A DNA stretch of 64,000 bases, taken from contig NZ_QXIO01000003.1 of NCBI RefSeq assembly GCF_003545765.1, forward strand, positions 402,715-466,714, given 5' to 3'. A program made the position numbers and the translations under genes. Origin of the DNA: Colwellia sp. RSH04. Its GTDB lineage: Bacteria; Pseudomonadota; Gammaproteobacteria; Enterobacterales; Alteromonadaceae. Every line of letters starts with the position of its first letter. Positions within the stretch are counted from its first letter, which is position 1. Shown piece by piece: positions 29,424 through 38,325 of this stretch. The notes under the pieces were generated by a model that searched no databases, was not told the DNA's origin, and saw only the letters and a program-made list of their open reading frames with translations.

Positions 29424-29750
29424 TTAATTAATCATTTGAATTTGCTGAGCATGTAATACTAAAAGCGGATTTCCGTTTCTAGATTCGTGACGGTTTATAA
29501 ATCCCACCACTTTTACATGACATCCAGCAACTAATTCACGAGTTAAGTGTGATAATTCACCTGTTGCTACAACTTGTATTCTGACAAATGCTTGTCTATT
29601 CATACCGGCTTCATTTTGTATAGACTTATGGTCTATTGAAAACTGGCTATGAGTAATACCCGCTGGGCTTGTTGACTGTTTAGGGGTTTTCACCACTTCG
29701 CCGGTCAACGTCAGGCTATTCTCTGGTAGAGCTTCTTGCATTGCATTCAC
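29424..29750 (-). CDS. priB: Primosomal replication protein PriB
   Basis: The 108-residue single OB-fold protein has NSLTLTGEVVKTPKQSTSPAG, HSQFSIDHKS and GFINRHESRNG motifs of PriB, a homodimeric single-strand DNA-binding protein of the PriA-PriB-DnaT replication restart pathway. It sits between rpsF and rpsR, the conserved gammaproteobacterial position. Two ATGs (residues 1 and 4) are possible starts. Confidence 0.95.
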   Translation of the reverse strand: MNAMQEALPENSLTLTGEVVKTPKQSTSPAGITHSQFSIDHKSIQNEAGMNRQAFVRIQVVATGELSHLTRELVAGCHVKVVGFINRHESRNGNPLLVLHAQQIQMIN

Positions 29751-29776
29751 TCTAATAAAGAAAGTTCACAGGATGC

Positions 29777-30196
29777 TTATTCTTCGCTAGCAGCTTCTTC
29801 AGACTTCTCTTCAGTTGAGACTTCTTCAGTTTTAGCTGGCTCAGCAGCAACCTCTTTCTTAGCTTCGCGACGGTCATCTTTAGCAGCAGCCATAGGTGAT
29901 GCTTCAGTTACCGCGTCTTTAGTACGCATGATCATGTTACGAATAACAACATCGTTATAACGGAAAGAAGTTTCTAATTCATCAATAACTGTTTGAGGCG
30001 CTTCAATGTTCATAAGAACATAGTGTGCTTTGTGTAGTTTATTGATTGGGTATGCTAATTGACGACGACCCCAGTCTTCTAGACGGTGGATTTTGCCTTC
30101 AGCAGCATTGATCAAGTCTGTGTAGCGCTGGATCATACCAGACACTTGTTCACTCTGATCAGGGTGAACCATAAATACGATTTCGTAATGACGCAT
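29777..30196 (-). CDS. rpsF: 30S ribosomal protein bS6
   Basis: The 139-residue protein starts [18 protein letters not shown] and has the bS6 fold motifs [18 protein letters not shown] and AHYVLMNIE. The tail after residue 105 is long, Ala/Glu/Lys-rich and acidic, as in gammaproteobacterial S6 proteins that receive RimK glutamates (whether this one does is inference). The start is the ATG at 30194-30196, with AAGGAG 6 bases upstream; an upstream in-frame ATG would add 23 unconserved residues. Confidence 0.98.
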   Translation of the reverse strand: MRHYEIVFMVHPDQSEQVSGMIQRYTDLINAAEGKIHRLEDWGRRQLAYPINKLHKAHYVLMNIEAPQTVIDELETSFRYNDVVIRNMIMRTKDAVTEASPMAAAKDDRREAKKEVAAEPAKTEEVSTEEKSEEAASEE

Positions 30197-30286
30197 TACG
30201 AGCTCCTTATGGGTTGTAGCCTCAGAATCTGGCTCAGCCAACACCAGTGTAGAGGCAAGGAACAAAAAGTTCAGGCTGAATTAAGG
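30197..30286 (-). promoter_or_regulatory. 5' leader of rpsF, candidate S6:S18 autoregulatory RNA
   Basis: Between the predicted transcription start and the rpsF ATG lies a leader of about 90 bases that can fold (for example GGCTGAGCC followed by CTGAGGCTACAACCC near the ribosome binding site). Many bacteria regulate rpsF operons through a leader bound by the S6:S18 heterodimer. I cannot place the conserved bulge with certainty, so this is position-based. Confidence 0.35.
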
Positions 30287-30292
30287 ACGCGT

Positions 30293-30321
30293 AGTATAGA
30301 GAAAAGTGATGATAATAACAA
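30293..30321 (-). promoter_or_regulatory. Sigma-70 promoter of rpsF operon
   Basis: On the minus strand the region reads -35 TTGTTA (30316-30321), 17-base spacer, -10 TATACT (30293-30298). Both boxes are close to consensus with ideal spacing, and transcription would begin near 30286, about 90 bases before rpsF. Confidence 0.75.
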
Positions 30322-30363
30322 GCACAAAAAATAGACATGAGTTGATAACTTATCACGCTCATT

Positions 30364-30420
30364 CTTTAGCGCTATTTTTATAATCAACTTTTACTGGTTA
30401 TTATGAATATAGCGCTAAAG
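30364..30420 (-). repeat. 12-bp perfect inverted repeat between the DUF945 gene and the rpsF promoter
   Basis: CTTTAGCGCTAT (30364-30375) is repeated as ATAGCGCTAAAG (30409-30420) with 33 bases between. The centre can pair further (TAA/TTA flanks). It lies just after the DUF945 stop and before the rpsF promoter. It could serve as a 3'-end structure for the DUF945 mRNA, but there is no clear T run. Confidence 0.6.
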
Positions 30421-30441
30421 TATAGATAAACTATCGGTAAG

Positions 30442-31734
30442 CTAGAACAACGGCACTGATTTACCGTTGACTTCTAATTGCCCTTTAGTAAAAAGCGCAT
30501 TGAAACGCAACTCTGTTTTGTCTCTCATCAATAACCCTTGCTGTATATATTGATTAACTGCGGCATCTAAACCATATTTGCTTAATAACGCTTCTGGTGA
30601 AGAACCATTTGCTTTAGCGCTAATTGCAGTCATCAAACTCATGATATTTTTAGCATCAAAAATATCTTTATCAATACTTACAATTAAGTCTGACTTTACT
30701 TTACCTTCAGGTGTCTCAACACTTAAGTTTTCAACGATAATTTGCGGCTCTTTTACAATGAGCTTTTCCGCTAATGCGGTAAGTTGCATCATGTTATTTT
30801 GCGCAGATAATTGCTCAATATTATTGGTTAAATCTGCAAAAGTACTATTCACTTCTTGCATTGTCTCTACATCTAAGCGTGTTATTTTTAAATCAAAGTC
30901 GGCATTAGTAAACTCTTCACTTGCTGAAGTAAGCTTATCAACATGATAAACCACACTTACTTCCATCAAGTCATCATCGACACGGGTATCAGCAATTAAT
31001 GAAAGACCATTCATAGTTAACACTGCTGCATCTTTCTCTTCATTTACAACCAAACTATCTAGATGAAGTTTAAAAAAACCAGTAGATAAAGTATCGCCTT
31101 GAAAGTAATTACCCGAGATCGCTTGTTGCTGAGATTCAAAAGATAATGCACCAATTTCCACCTGAGCATTTTCTTGACTAATAGTTAATCCTCCCCAATT
31201 AAATACGCCCTCAAAAGAACGCATATTCGCTAATGTAAACTCGCCGTAGGCAGGCTTTGAACTAATAGTTTCACCGTCAATAGTTTCATTTATACTTGCA
31301 ACTTCAATTGTTGAGATAATGTCTTTACTGAACGTAAATAAACTGGTCATTTTTACATTTTTACTGATAAAGTCAGTTATTAATTGATTAAATTCACCTA
31401 CATCAGTATTTAGCTTAACGGAAGAATTAATATGACTCATGCCAAAGTGAACTTTTTCATTAGCTAGAATAATGGGGCCAAAATCTAACGTATCTTCAAT
31501 AATAATTGATACTTCTTCAATGTCATCTTCCGCAATAATGAAGGTAATTTCACTACGAGCAGTGCCACTAAACCAACTTAGGGTAAAATCAGTTATTTTC
31601 GCGTTTATCGCAGGGTGCTCATTCAGTTGAGCAATTGTATTGTGGTATTCCTCTTTGACAATGCCACCAAATATTTTTGGTAAAATTAAGCACAAAGCTA
31701 CCACCAGCATTAGGGTAATAAAGAGTTTTTTCAT
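30442..31734 (-). CDS. DUF945 (YdgA-like) family protein
   Basis: The 430-residue protein has an N-terminal signal/anchor (about 4-24) and a periplasmic body with motifs HPAINAKITDFTLSWFSGTARSE (split by family variation), typical of DUF945/YdgA proteins; Trp-Phe-Ser-Gly is the most recognisable piece. The family is periplasmic or inner-membrane anchored and of unclear function. It lies alone between rlmB and the rpsF operon, where I see no functional link. A GGAG lies 3 to 6 bases before the ATG. Confidence 0.8.
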   Translation of the reverse strand: MKKLFITLMLVVALCLILPKIFGGIVKEEYHNTIAQLNEHPAINAKITDFTLSWFSGTARSEITFIIAEDDIEEVSIIIEDTLDFGPIILANEKVHFGMSHINSSVKLNTDVGEFNQLITDFISKNVKMTSLFTFSKDIISTIEVASINETIDGETISSKPAYGEFTLANMRSFEGVFNWGGLTISQENAQVEIGALSFESQQQAISGNYFQGDTLSTGFFKLHLDSLVVNEEKDAAVLTMNGLSLIADTRVDDDLMEVSVVYHVDKLTSASEEFTNADFDLKITRLDVETMQEVNSTFADLTNNIEQLSAQNNMMQLTALAEKLIVKEPQIIVENLSVETPEGKVKSDLIVSIDKDIFDAKNIMSLMTAISAKANGSSPEALLSKYGLDAAVNQYIQQGLLMRDKTELRFNALFTKGQLEVNGKSVPLF

Positions 31735-31831
31735 TGGAGTCCTTTCCTTGTAGGTTAATCCGTTGGAAATGCATTAAATATGACATATTAACAATTGCAT
31801 ATTTCATACATTAAAATATAAAAGCGGTGGA

Positions 31832-32587
31832 TTATAGCCCGCGTTGTCGCACCATTTCAAATAAACAAATCCCCGTTGCCACAGAGACATTTAGACTTGA
31901 AACGCTGCCAGCCATAGGTAGTTTAACTAATTGATCACAGTTTTCACGTGTTAAGCGACGCATTCCTTTACCTTCAGCACCCATGACTAAAGCAATTGAG
32001 CCTGATAGTTTAACATCATATAAACAAGTATCTGTTTCTCCAGCGGTACCTACTATCCACACACCTGCTTTTTGCAGTTGTTTCATTGTTCTTGCTAAGT
32101 TTGTTACTTGCACTAATGGAACGCTTTCAGCAGCGCCAACAGCAACTTTTCTTACTGTACCGGTAATTTTAGCGGCATTATCTTTGGGAACAATAATCGC
32201 TTGTACACCCGCCGCATCGGCATTTCTTAAGCAAGCACCTAAGTTATGTGGATCAGTTACACCATCAAGGATAAGAAAAAAGGGAGATTTTTTTTGCTTT
32301 TCAGCTGACGCAATGATGTCATCTAAGTCGTTTTCTGACAGTGTTTTACCTGGTTTTACTCGGGCTACTATACCTTGATGCTGTTCACCTTTGCTTTTGT
32401 CATCTAACACTTTACGCTGCACCATTTGAGCAGAAATACCATACTTCCTTGCTAGATTAATAATTGGCATCAAACGCTCATCTTCGCGTCCTTTTAATAA
32501 CCACATTTCAATAAAACGCTCTGGTGCACTTTGAATTAATGCATTAATCGCATGAATTCCAAAAACTATTTCTTCATTTTTTGCCAT
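31832..32587 (-). CDS. rlmB: 23S rRNA (guanosine-2'-O-)-methyltransferase RlmB
   Basis: The 251-residue SpoU/TrmH-family enzyme has the N-terminal L30e-like substrate-binding domain ([13 protein letters not shown]) and a knotted methyltransferase domain with [28 protein letters not shown] and [13 protein letters not shown] motifs. RlmB methylates the 2'-OH of G2251 in 23S rRNA. I chose the ATG at 32585-32587, preceded by AGGAAG, over an upstream frame extension. It follows rnr by 57 bases, as in E. coli. Confidence 0.96.
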   Translation of the reverse strand: MAKNEEIVFGIHAINALIQSAPERFIEMWLLKGREDERLMPIINLARKYGISAQMVQRKVLDDKSKGEQHQGIVARVKPGKTLSENDLDDIIASAEKQKKSPFFLILDGVTDPHNLGACLRNADAAGVQAIIVPKDNAAKITGTVRKVAVGAAESVPLVQVTNLARTMKQLQKAGVWIVGTAGETDTCLYDVKLSGSIALVMGAEGKGMRRLTRENCDQLVKLPMAGSVSSLNVSVATGICLFEMVRQRGL

Positions 32588-32644
32588 GTTAACTTCCTGT
32601 GACAACACCAATTGTCATCAACTTTTTCTATTATTTATCAACAA

Positions 32645-35062
32645 CTACTGTTTTATTTGTTTTCTTGCATTTTTACCTGGACGTTTTTTCCGCGCGGTTC
32701 TTTTCTTCGCTTTGCTTTTTTCTTTCTTTACTTTACCTTTGTTAGCGTCCGTTTTTTTAAAACTGCTTTGAGAAGGTTTAGCTTTTGCTTTCCCTGATTT
32801 ATTTCGCTTCGAGGGTTCTTTTTTATCGCTTACGCGCTTAGCACTAGCAAGCTTATTCCCTAATGATAGATCTATCTTTTTCTCATCAAGATTTACGGCT
32901 GCAACCTGCACCGTAACTACATCACCTACACGATACTTAACCCCTGTGTTTTCACCGGTAAGACACATACGAACATCATCATAATGATAAAAATCTCTGC
33001 CAAGGGAAGTAATATGAACTAAACCTTCAATATGAAGATCTTGTAGGCGCACAAACATACCAAAGTTAGTGACCGTTGAAATAACCCCTGTAAAAGTATC
33101 ACCAACGTGATCCTGCATAAATTCACATTTAAGCCAATCAGAAACATCGCGGGTCGCTTCATCAGCACGCCTTTCCGTCATTGAGCAATGCTCACCTAAT
33201 TCGATAACTTCGGCTAATTGATAATCATAAGCGCCAGACGTTGCCTTTTTGACTAACTCATCTTCTTGCTGTTGCTGCTGCAAAATGGCTTTAATGACTC
33301 GATGAACCACTAAATCAGGATAACGCCTAATAGGAGAGGTAAAGTGACTATATGAAGTCAGAGCTAAACCAAAATGCCCTAAGTTATCACTTTGATATAC
33401 AGCTTGACGCATTGAGCGCAATAACATCGTTTGGATTAATTCTTGATCGGGTCTATTGGCAACTTTCGCTAAAATATCACAGTAGTCTTGTGGCTCAGGC
33501 TGTTCTTTAGCAGGTAAGAAAATACCTAATTCACTTAAATAGCTAACAAAATTATTATATTTATCTTCACTAGGCTTATCGTGCACACGAAAAAGCCCTG
33601 CTTTATTATGCTTTTCAATAAACTTAGCTGTAGCCACATTCGCCAAAATCATACACTCTTCAATGATTTTATGGGCATCATTTCGAAGTAAAGGCTCAAT
33701 GCTATCTATCTTTTTATCCTCATTAAATATAAAAATAGACTCTTGTGTTTCAAAGGCGATTGCGCCACGTTTAGCTCTAGCATCACTTAATGCTAAATAC
33801 ATTTGCTCAAGATTTTTTAAATCATTAACTCGTGGTTGATATTGCTCAATTAATGCTTCATCGCCATCAAGAATGGCGGCAACTTTAGTGTAAGTAAATC
33901 GAGCATGAGAGCGCATAACAGCAGGGTAAAACTGGCTACCCGATAATTTACCTGCAGCACTTACGGTCATTTCGCATACCATACACAGCCTATCTACTTC
34001 AGGGTTTAGTGAGCACAACCCATTTGACAATTTCTCAGGTAGCATCGGGATGACTTGGCTAGGAAAATACACCGAGTTTCCTCGTGAAATGGCTTCCTCA
34101 TCAAGAGCACTACCATGTTTCACATAATGACTTACATCGGCAATTGCTACCCATAAACGCCAACCACCAGATTTTTTTGGCTGACAATATACCGCATCAT
34201 CAAAATCACGGGCATCTTCGCCATCTATAGTAACAAGCGGAAGTTCACGTAAATCTTTACGGGGTAACTTGTCACTCTCTATCACTTCATCACTGATCAA
34301 TGCCAGTTCGGCTTGAATTTGATGCGAGAATTGATGAGGTAAATCGTGAGCACGAAGCGCTATTTCAATCTCCATACCAGGGGCTAAGTGATCACCAAGT
34401 ACTTCAATGACTTTACCTATCGCATTTGAACGTTTTGTAGGTCGCTGCACTAGTTCTACAACAACCATTTGACCATGTCTTGCCCCTAATTTAGCTTTAG
34501 GGTCAATTAAGATTTCTTGCTTGATTTTACTGTCTTCAGGTACAACAACACAGATATGATGGTCAACATGAAATCGCCCTACAATCGGTGCTTTTCGCCC
34601 TTCTACAACATCAATAATTTTAACTTCTTTACGGCCTTTGCGATCAGTTCTGTCAACTAAAATCGCTTGCACAATATCACCATGAAATACACGTTGCATT
34701 TCATGAGATGAGACATAAAAATCTTTGCCGCGTTTATCTGCTAAGCCTTCATCTTCTGGTGCGAAAAAACCAAAGCCGTCACGGTGGCCAATGATTTTAC
34801 CTGTGACCAAGCTATTTTTAGCTGGAATAGCGTATTGTTTAAATTTATTAAAGATTAACTGTCCCGCATTCTCCATTGCTCTAAGGCGACGCTTTAAACC
34901 AACTAGCTGTTCATCATCTTTATATTTTAAAAGTTTAGATAGCGTTGAAAACGTGGGTGGTGGTGAAGACTTTTCTATGAGAGAAAGTAGTAACTCTCTA
35001 CTGGCGATAGGTTTTTGGTATTTATTAGCTTCACGTTTAGCATGAGGGTCGTTTATGGTCAC
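32645..35062 (-). CDS. rnr: Ribonuclease R
   Basis: The 805-residue exoribonuclease has an N-terminal helix-turn-helix-like region (about 20-90), cold-shock domains (about 85-240), the RNB catalytic domain (about 265-595) with VTIDGEDARDFDDAVY metal-binding aspartates, an S1 domain (about 645-730) and a Lys-rich C-terminal tail (735-805). RNase R degrades structured RNA 3' to 5' and works in trans-translation and cold adaptation. It is followed by rlmB, the conserved rnr-rlmB pair, and preceded by motX as in Vibrio and Shewanella. Confidence 0.98.
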   Translation of the reverse strand: MTINDPHAKREANKYQKPIASRELLLSLIEKSSPPPTFSTLSKLLKYKDDEQLVGLKRRLRAMENAGQLIFNKFKQYAIPAKNSLVTGKIIGHRDGFGFFAPEDEGLADKRGKDFYVSSHEMQRVFHGDIVQAILVDRTDRKGRKEVKIIDVVEGRKAPIVGRFHVDHHICVVVPEDSKIKQEILIDPKAKLGARHGQMVVVELVQRPTKRSNAIGKVIEVLGDHLAPGMEIEIALRAHDLPHQFSHQIQAELALISDEVIESDKLPRKDLRELPLVTIDGEDARDFDDAVYCQPKKSGGWRLWVAIADVSHYVKHGSALDEEAISRGNSVYFPSQVIPMLPEKLSNGLCSLNPEVDRLCMVCEMTVSAAGKLSGSQFYPAVMRSHARFTYTKVAAILDGDEALIEQYQPRVNDLKNLEQMYLALSDARAKRGAIAFETQESIFIFNEDKKIDSIEPLLRNDAHKIIEECMILANVATAKFIEKHNKAGLFRVHDKPSEDKYNNFVSYLSELGIFLPAKEQPEPQDYCDILAKVANRPDQELIQTMLLRSMRQAVYQSDNLGHFGLALTSYSHFTSPIRRYPDLVVHRVIKAILQQQQQEDELVKKATSGAYDYQLAEVIELGEHCSMTERRADEATRDVSDWLKCEFMQDHVGDTFTGVISTVTNFGMFVRLQDLHIEGLVHITSLGRDFYHYDDVRMCLTGENTGVKYRVGDVVTVQVAAVNLDEKKIDLSLGNKLASAKRVSDKKEPSKRNKSGKAKAKPSQSSFKKTDANKGKVKKEKSKAKKRTARKKRPGKNARKQIKQ

Positions 35063-35147
35063 AATAATATTTGATCAGTGATATAGGTAATCTACCTTTA
35101 GTATATCACAACCAATTAAGCAATTAATGTGTAAGCCTTTGAAATAA

Positions 35148-35774
35148 TTAATTGGTGTAATCTGTTCTTTTAGCCGCAATAACCACTTTTTCAGGCATTT
35201 TAGTCGCTAACTCCTTGAGTAAAAGACTAATTTCTTTATGTAATTTTTTATCATCGGTAACTGCATGGTGTAACTGAGAATAAAGCGCAGGGTAATCTAA
35301 TGGACTTCCATAACCTTTTTGATAAATTTTGGCTAAACGCATTTGAGCGGCAAGATTATTCAAGGATGCCGCTGTTTTAAGGTAAACAATTGCCTTATCG
35401 ATATCAATTTGCATGAACTTACCAATATGGTAATAACGCCCCATCTGCTCAAGACCTTCAGCTAAACCTTGATCAGCAGCTAACTTCATATAGTGCAAAC
35501 CAAGGGAAATATCTTTTTTGACACAAACGCCATAAGCAAGCATATCTCCCCACAAAAATTGATATGAAGGCATGCTTGCCTTAATTGCTCTCGCTTCAAT
35601 ATCTTGAACTAATTGACATTCATCAAGAACAACTTGGCTTAAATGTTTGTTTTCTTTTATTAAATCAAGAAGTTGATCATCAGTGTAAATTTGCACAGCT
35701 TGTAAATTACTTTGAAATGCCTGTGCAGAACAGACATAACAAAGACTTAGGAGAAAAATTAACAAAATTCGCAT
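35148..35774 (-). CDS. motX: Sodium-driven polar flagellar motor protein MotX
   Basis: The 208-residue protein has a signal peptide (MRILLIFLLSLCYVCSAQA) and a body matching Vibrio MotX: IYTDDQLLDLI, NKHL, DECQLVQDIEARA, FLWGDMLAYGVCV, GLEQMGRYY and GSPLDY, which form Sel1-like repeats. MotX with MotY makes the periplasmic T ring holding PomA/PomB stators, so the organism should have a Na+-driven polar flagellum. Position beside rnr matches Vibrio and Shewanella. I use the Met at 35772-35774, directly before the signal peptide; an ATG 18 bases upstream is also in frame. Confidence 0.9.
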   Translation of the reverse strand: MRILLIFLLSLCYVCSAQAFQSNLQAVQIYTDDQLLDLIKENKHLSQVVLDECQLVQDIEARAIKASMPSYQFLWGDMLAYGVCVKKDISLGLHYMKLAADQGLAEGLEQMGRYYHIGKFMQIDIDKAIVYLKTAASLNNLAAQMRLAKIYQKGYGSPLDYPALYSQLHHAVTDDKKLHKEISLLLKELATKMPEKVVIAAKRTDYTN

Positions 35775-36065
35775 ATTCAAAAATCCAATCAATTGCCGTT
35801 ATATATCACTGTATTTAGTAACGCATCATTTATTACTAACGATTTACCACGACATAATAAAATAGACATATCTATATCGGCCGATAACAGCCAATATTTA
35901 ATCTAAAGATAAACAATATTAAGCATAAATTAAGCCACTAAAAAAACAATGCCCTATATTCCTGTTTGTTTTCAATTATATTGTACCTTAACGAATTAAT
36001 AGCTAATATGAATTTTAGAGTAGGCTAAATCTTTTTTCATTTATTAACTATTTTGGCGTGGTTGA

Positions 36066-37217
36066 ATGCTAACAGAAAAGAAAATTTCAGAAGTAGCTGT
36101 TGGCCATTATGTGGTTAAAATTGCCGAGCAAGAAGGACAGTTTTCACTGACTTCCCCAGGTCATATCAAAAGCCTTGCTGTGATTAATAATTTAAAAAAT
36201 AAAAAAGTATACTCAGTCATCATTGATGAAAGCAAAACGATTACCTCCCCTTCACCTGAAAGTTCTGAAGCCGTATTCAAAGAGCAAATACAAGAAGCAA
36301 AAGTCATCTTTGATGAATCTAAAAATATTCAAAAGCAACTATTCTCCGATGCCCTAACAGGTAGCATCATTGAGTTAGGGCCTGTAGTTGATATAACCAA
36401 CAAATCAATTGAAGCAGTGTTTACTAATCCAGATTCATTAGCTTGTATGGTTAACATTAGACAAAAAGATGAATACCTATTAGAGCATTCTGTCGCGGTT
36501 TCAGTATATATCACGCTTTTTGCTCGTTATTTAAAACTCAATCGTAAAATTATTGAGCAACTCGCTATCGGCGCTTTTTTGCACGACATTGGTAAAATAA
36601 AAATACCTGACGAAATATTAAATAAACCAGGGAAGTTAACTGATGAAGAGTTTACAGTAATGAAGACCCACGCTAATCATTCTATCGATATCATTAAAAA
36701 AACACCGGGTATCAGTAAACTTGCTTTAGAAGTTGCCGCATTACACCATGAGAAGTTAGACGGTAATGGATATCCTTTTAAAGTGCCCGGAGACAAAATT
36801 AGCAAGTATGGTCGAATGATTGCTATTTGTGATATTTTTGATGCCTTAACAGCAACGCGTGTGTACAAGAAAGGCTTTTCTCATAATAAAGCTTTTGCTA
36901 TTCTTCGAGAGTTAGGGCAAAAAAATCATTTAGATGCCAAGTTAGTCGACCATTTTATTCGTTGTGTTGGTGTATTCCCTGTGGGCACCTTAGTACAGTT
37001 AGAATCGAAAAAACTCGCGGTAGTTAAAGAGCGTAATAACACTAACCCAATCAATCCCAAAGTACACTCTTTTTACAGTGTAAAACTTAACCATTTTTTA
37101 AATGCCCAAGAAATAGATCTTAACGATAGTAATGACGCTATTGTCAAAGGTGTTAGAGCTGAAGATTTTAATTTAGATATGAATAAAATTATCGAAATGC
37201 TACTTATGGATGGTTAA
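36066..37217 (+). CDS. HD-GYP domain c-di-GMP phosphodiesterase
   Basis: The 383-residue protein has an N-terminal DUF3391 domain (about 1-110) and a complete HD-GYP domain (about 135-320): HDIGK near 173, HANH, HHEKLDGNGYP near 227 and DIFDALTATRVYK. All metal and GYP residues are present, so hydrolysis of c-di-GMP to GMP is expected. No membrane segment is visible. The stop is 2 bases before the diguanylate cyclase start, implying co-transcription and coupling. The divergent neighbour is motX. Confidence 0.92.
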   Translation: MLTEKKISEVAVGHYVVKIAEQEGQFSLTSPGHIKSLAVINNLKNKKVYSVIIDESKTITSPSPESSEAVFKEQIQEAKVIFDESKNIQKQLFSDALTGSIIELGPVVDITNKSIEAVFTNPDSLACMVNIRQKDEYLLEHSVAVSVYITLFARYLKLNRKIIEQLAIGAFLHDIGKIKIPDEILNKPGKLTDEEFTVMKTHANHSIDIIKKTPGISKLALEVAALHHEKLDGNGYPFKVPGDKISKYGRMIAICDIFDALTATRVYKKGFSHNKAFAILRELGQKNHLDAKLVDHFIRCVGVFPVGTLVQLESKKLAVVKERNNTNPINPKVHSFYSVKLNHFLNAQEIDLNDSNDAIVKGVRAEDFNLDMNKIIEMLLMDG

Positions 37218-37219
37218 TT

Positions 37220-38242
37220 ATGGACAACTCTGCTGAGCAACTAGAACGTTTATTAGAAAACTCGCGCACCAACGAAGCCATAGCACAAAAACTTTTTGAT
37301 ATTGAAACTGAGATACTAGCCTGCCATACCAGCAATGAACTATTACAACGTTTATTAGTACTTATCAAAGAAAAGTTTGCATTATCAGACATCGCTCTTT
37401 TAATTGTTCAGCCGACACCTATCTCTTATCTTCTAAGTGACAACTTAGCCTCACATTGGCATAAAGAAAACTGTTTCAATATCACAGAAGAACACCTTCA
37501 ATCATTACATCAACACTCTTTAAAGCCATTACTCACTAACAAAAAAGAGCAACTTAACCATATCATTCCTAAAGCTCTGTTAGCACAAACAGGCTCGGCA
37601 GCATTAATTCCTTTAACACTAGAAGGAAAACATTTTGCTAGTTTATACTTAGCAGATAACGATCAAGAAAGGTTTCATCCCAAACTGGGGACTTTTCACT
37701 TAGAACAGTTAGCCGTAAAAATAAGCCTGTGTTTATCAAATGTATTAATTCGCGAACAACTTGAGTACATGGCTAATTACGACAGATTAACAGGTGTTGC
37801 TAATAGGCGGTTAATGGAAGTAACAATTACCGAAGAAATCACGCGACAAAAACGTTATAACATTCCTTTTTCAGTGCTATTTATTGACTGTAATAAGTTC
37901 AAACAAATTAATGACACCTATGGCCATGATTGCGGCGATGAAGTATTAAGTTATGTAGCAAAAACAATTGAACATTTAATTCGAGAAAATGATAAATGTT
38001 TTCGTTATGCGGGTGATGAATTTGTCGTTACCCTTGCTGGCCAAGGCTATAAACAAGCTTTAGAAGTTGCTAAACGTTTAACTCAATATTTTCAAAGTAC
38101 GCCAATGCCTTATAACAACGAATCATTGCCCGTAACAATAAGTTGTGGCGCTGCAGTTAGCGATGGTGAAAAAACAATGAGCGAATTATTAAAACAAGCA
38201 GATCAGCAGTTATATTTACACAAAAAAATCCCCGTAAGCTAG
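37220..38242 (+). CDS. GAF(DUF484-like)-GGDEF diguanylate cyclase
   Basis: The 340-residue protein has a DUF484/GAF-like N-terminal sensor (about 20-180; GSAALIPL and RFHPKLGTFHLEQLA) and a GGDEF domain (about 185-338). The signature is AGDEF at about 264-268, a variant seen in active cyclases; the metal Asp (FIDCNKFKQIND) is present, and an RxxD inhibitory I-site (REND) lies 5 residues before the signature. It should make c-di-GMP under product control. It is paired with the upstream HD-GYP gene. Confidence 0.92.
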   Translation: MDNSAEQLERLLENSRTNEAIAQKLFDIETEILACHTSNELLQRLLVLIKEKFALSDIALLIVQPTPISYLLSDNLASHWHKENCFNITEEHLQSLHQHSLKPLLTNKKEQLNHIIPKALLAQTGSAALIPLTLEGKHFASLYLADNDQERFHPKLGTFHLEQLAVKISLCLSNVLIREQLEYMANYDRLTGVANRRLMEVTITEEITRQKRYNIPFSVLFIDCNKFKQINDTYGHDCGDEVLSYVAKTIEHLIRENDKCFRYAGDEFVVTLAGQGYKQALEVAKRLTQYFQSTPMPYNNESLPVTISCGAAVSDGEKTMSELLKQADQQLYLHKKIPVS

Positions 38243-38264
38243 GGCATACTGACTTTTCGCTTAC

Positions 38265-38302
38265 AAAAAAGCCCCATGAGCAACTTGTTCATGGGGCTTT
38301 TT
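38265..38302. terminator. Bidirectional terminator between the cyclase and M28 peptidase genes
   Basis: AAAAAGCCCCATGA and TCATGGGGCTTTTT form a stem of 14 or more pairs with a short loop, flanked by A and T runs on the two sides. It separates convergent genes at 38242 (plus) and 38326 (minus), so it can end transcription from both. Confidence 0.92.
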
Positions 38303-38325
38303 CATTATAGATCTTATGACAAGAT

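Noticed and set aside
30086..30334. Plus-strand frame overlapping the rpsF start and promoter
   Set aside because: It is antisense to rpsF and its leader and has no homology that I recognise.
32612..32797. Phe-rich plus-strand frames at the 3' end of rnr
   Set aside because: They are the antisense of the Lys-rich RNase R tail, which explains the Phe/Leu content.
34725..35045. Plus-strand 106-residue frame over the rnr 5' end
   Set aside because: Antisense to the conserved N-terminus of RNase R; no independent signal.
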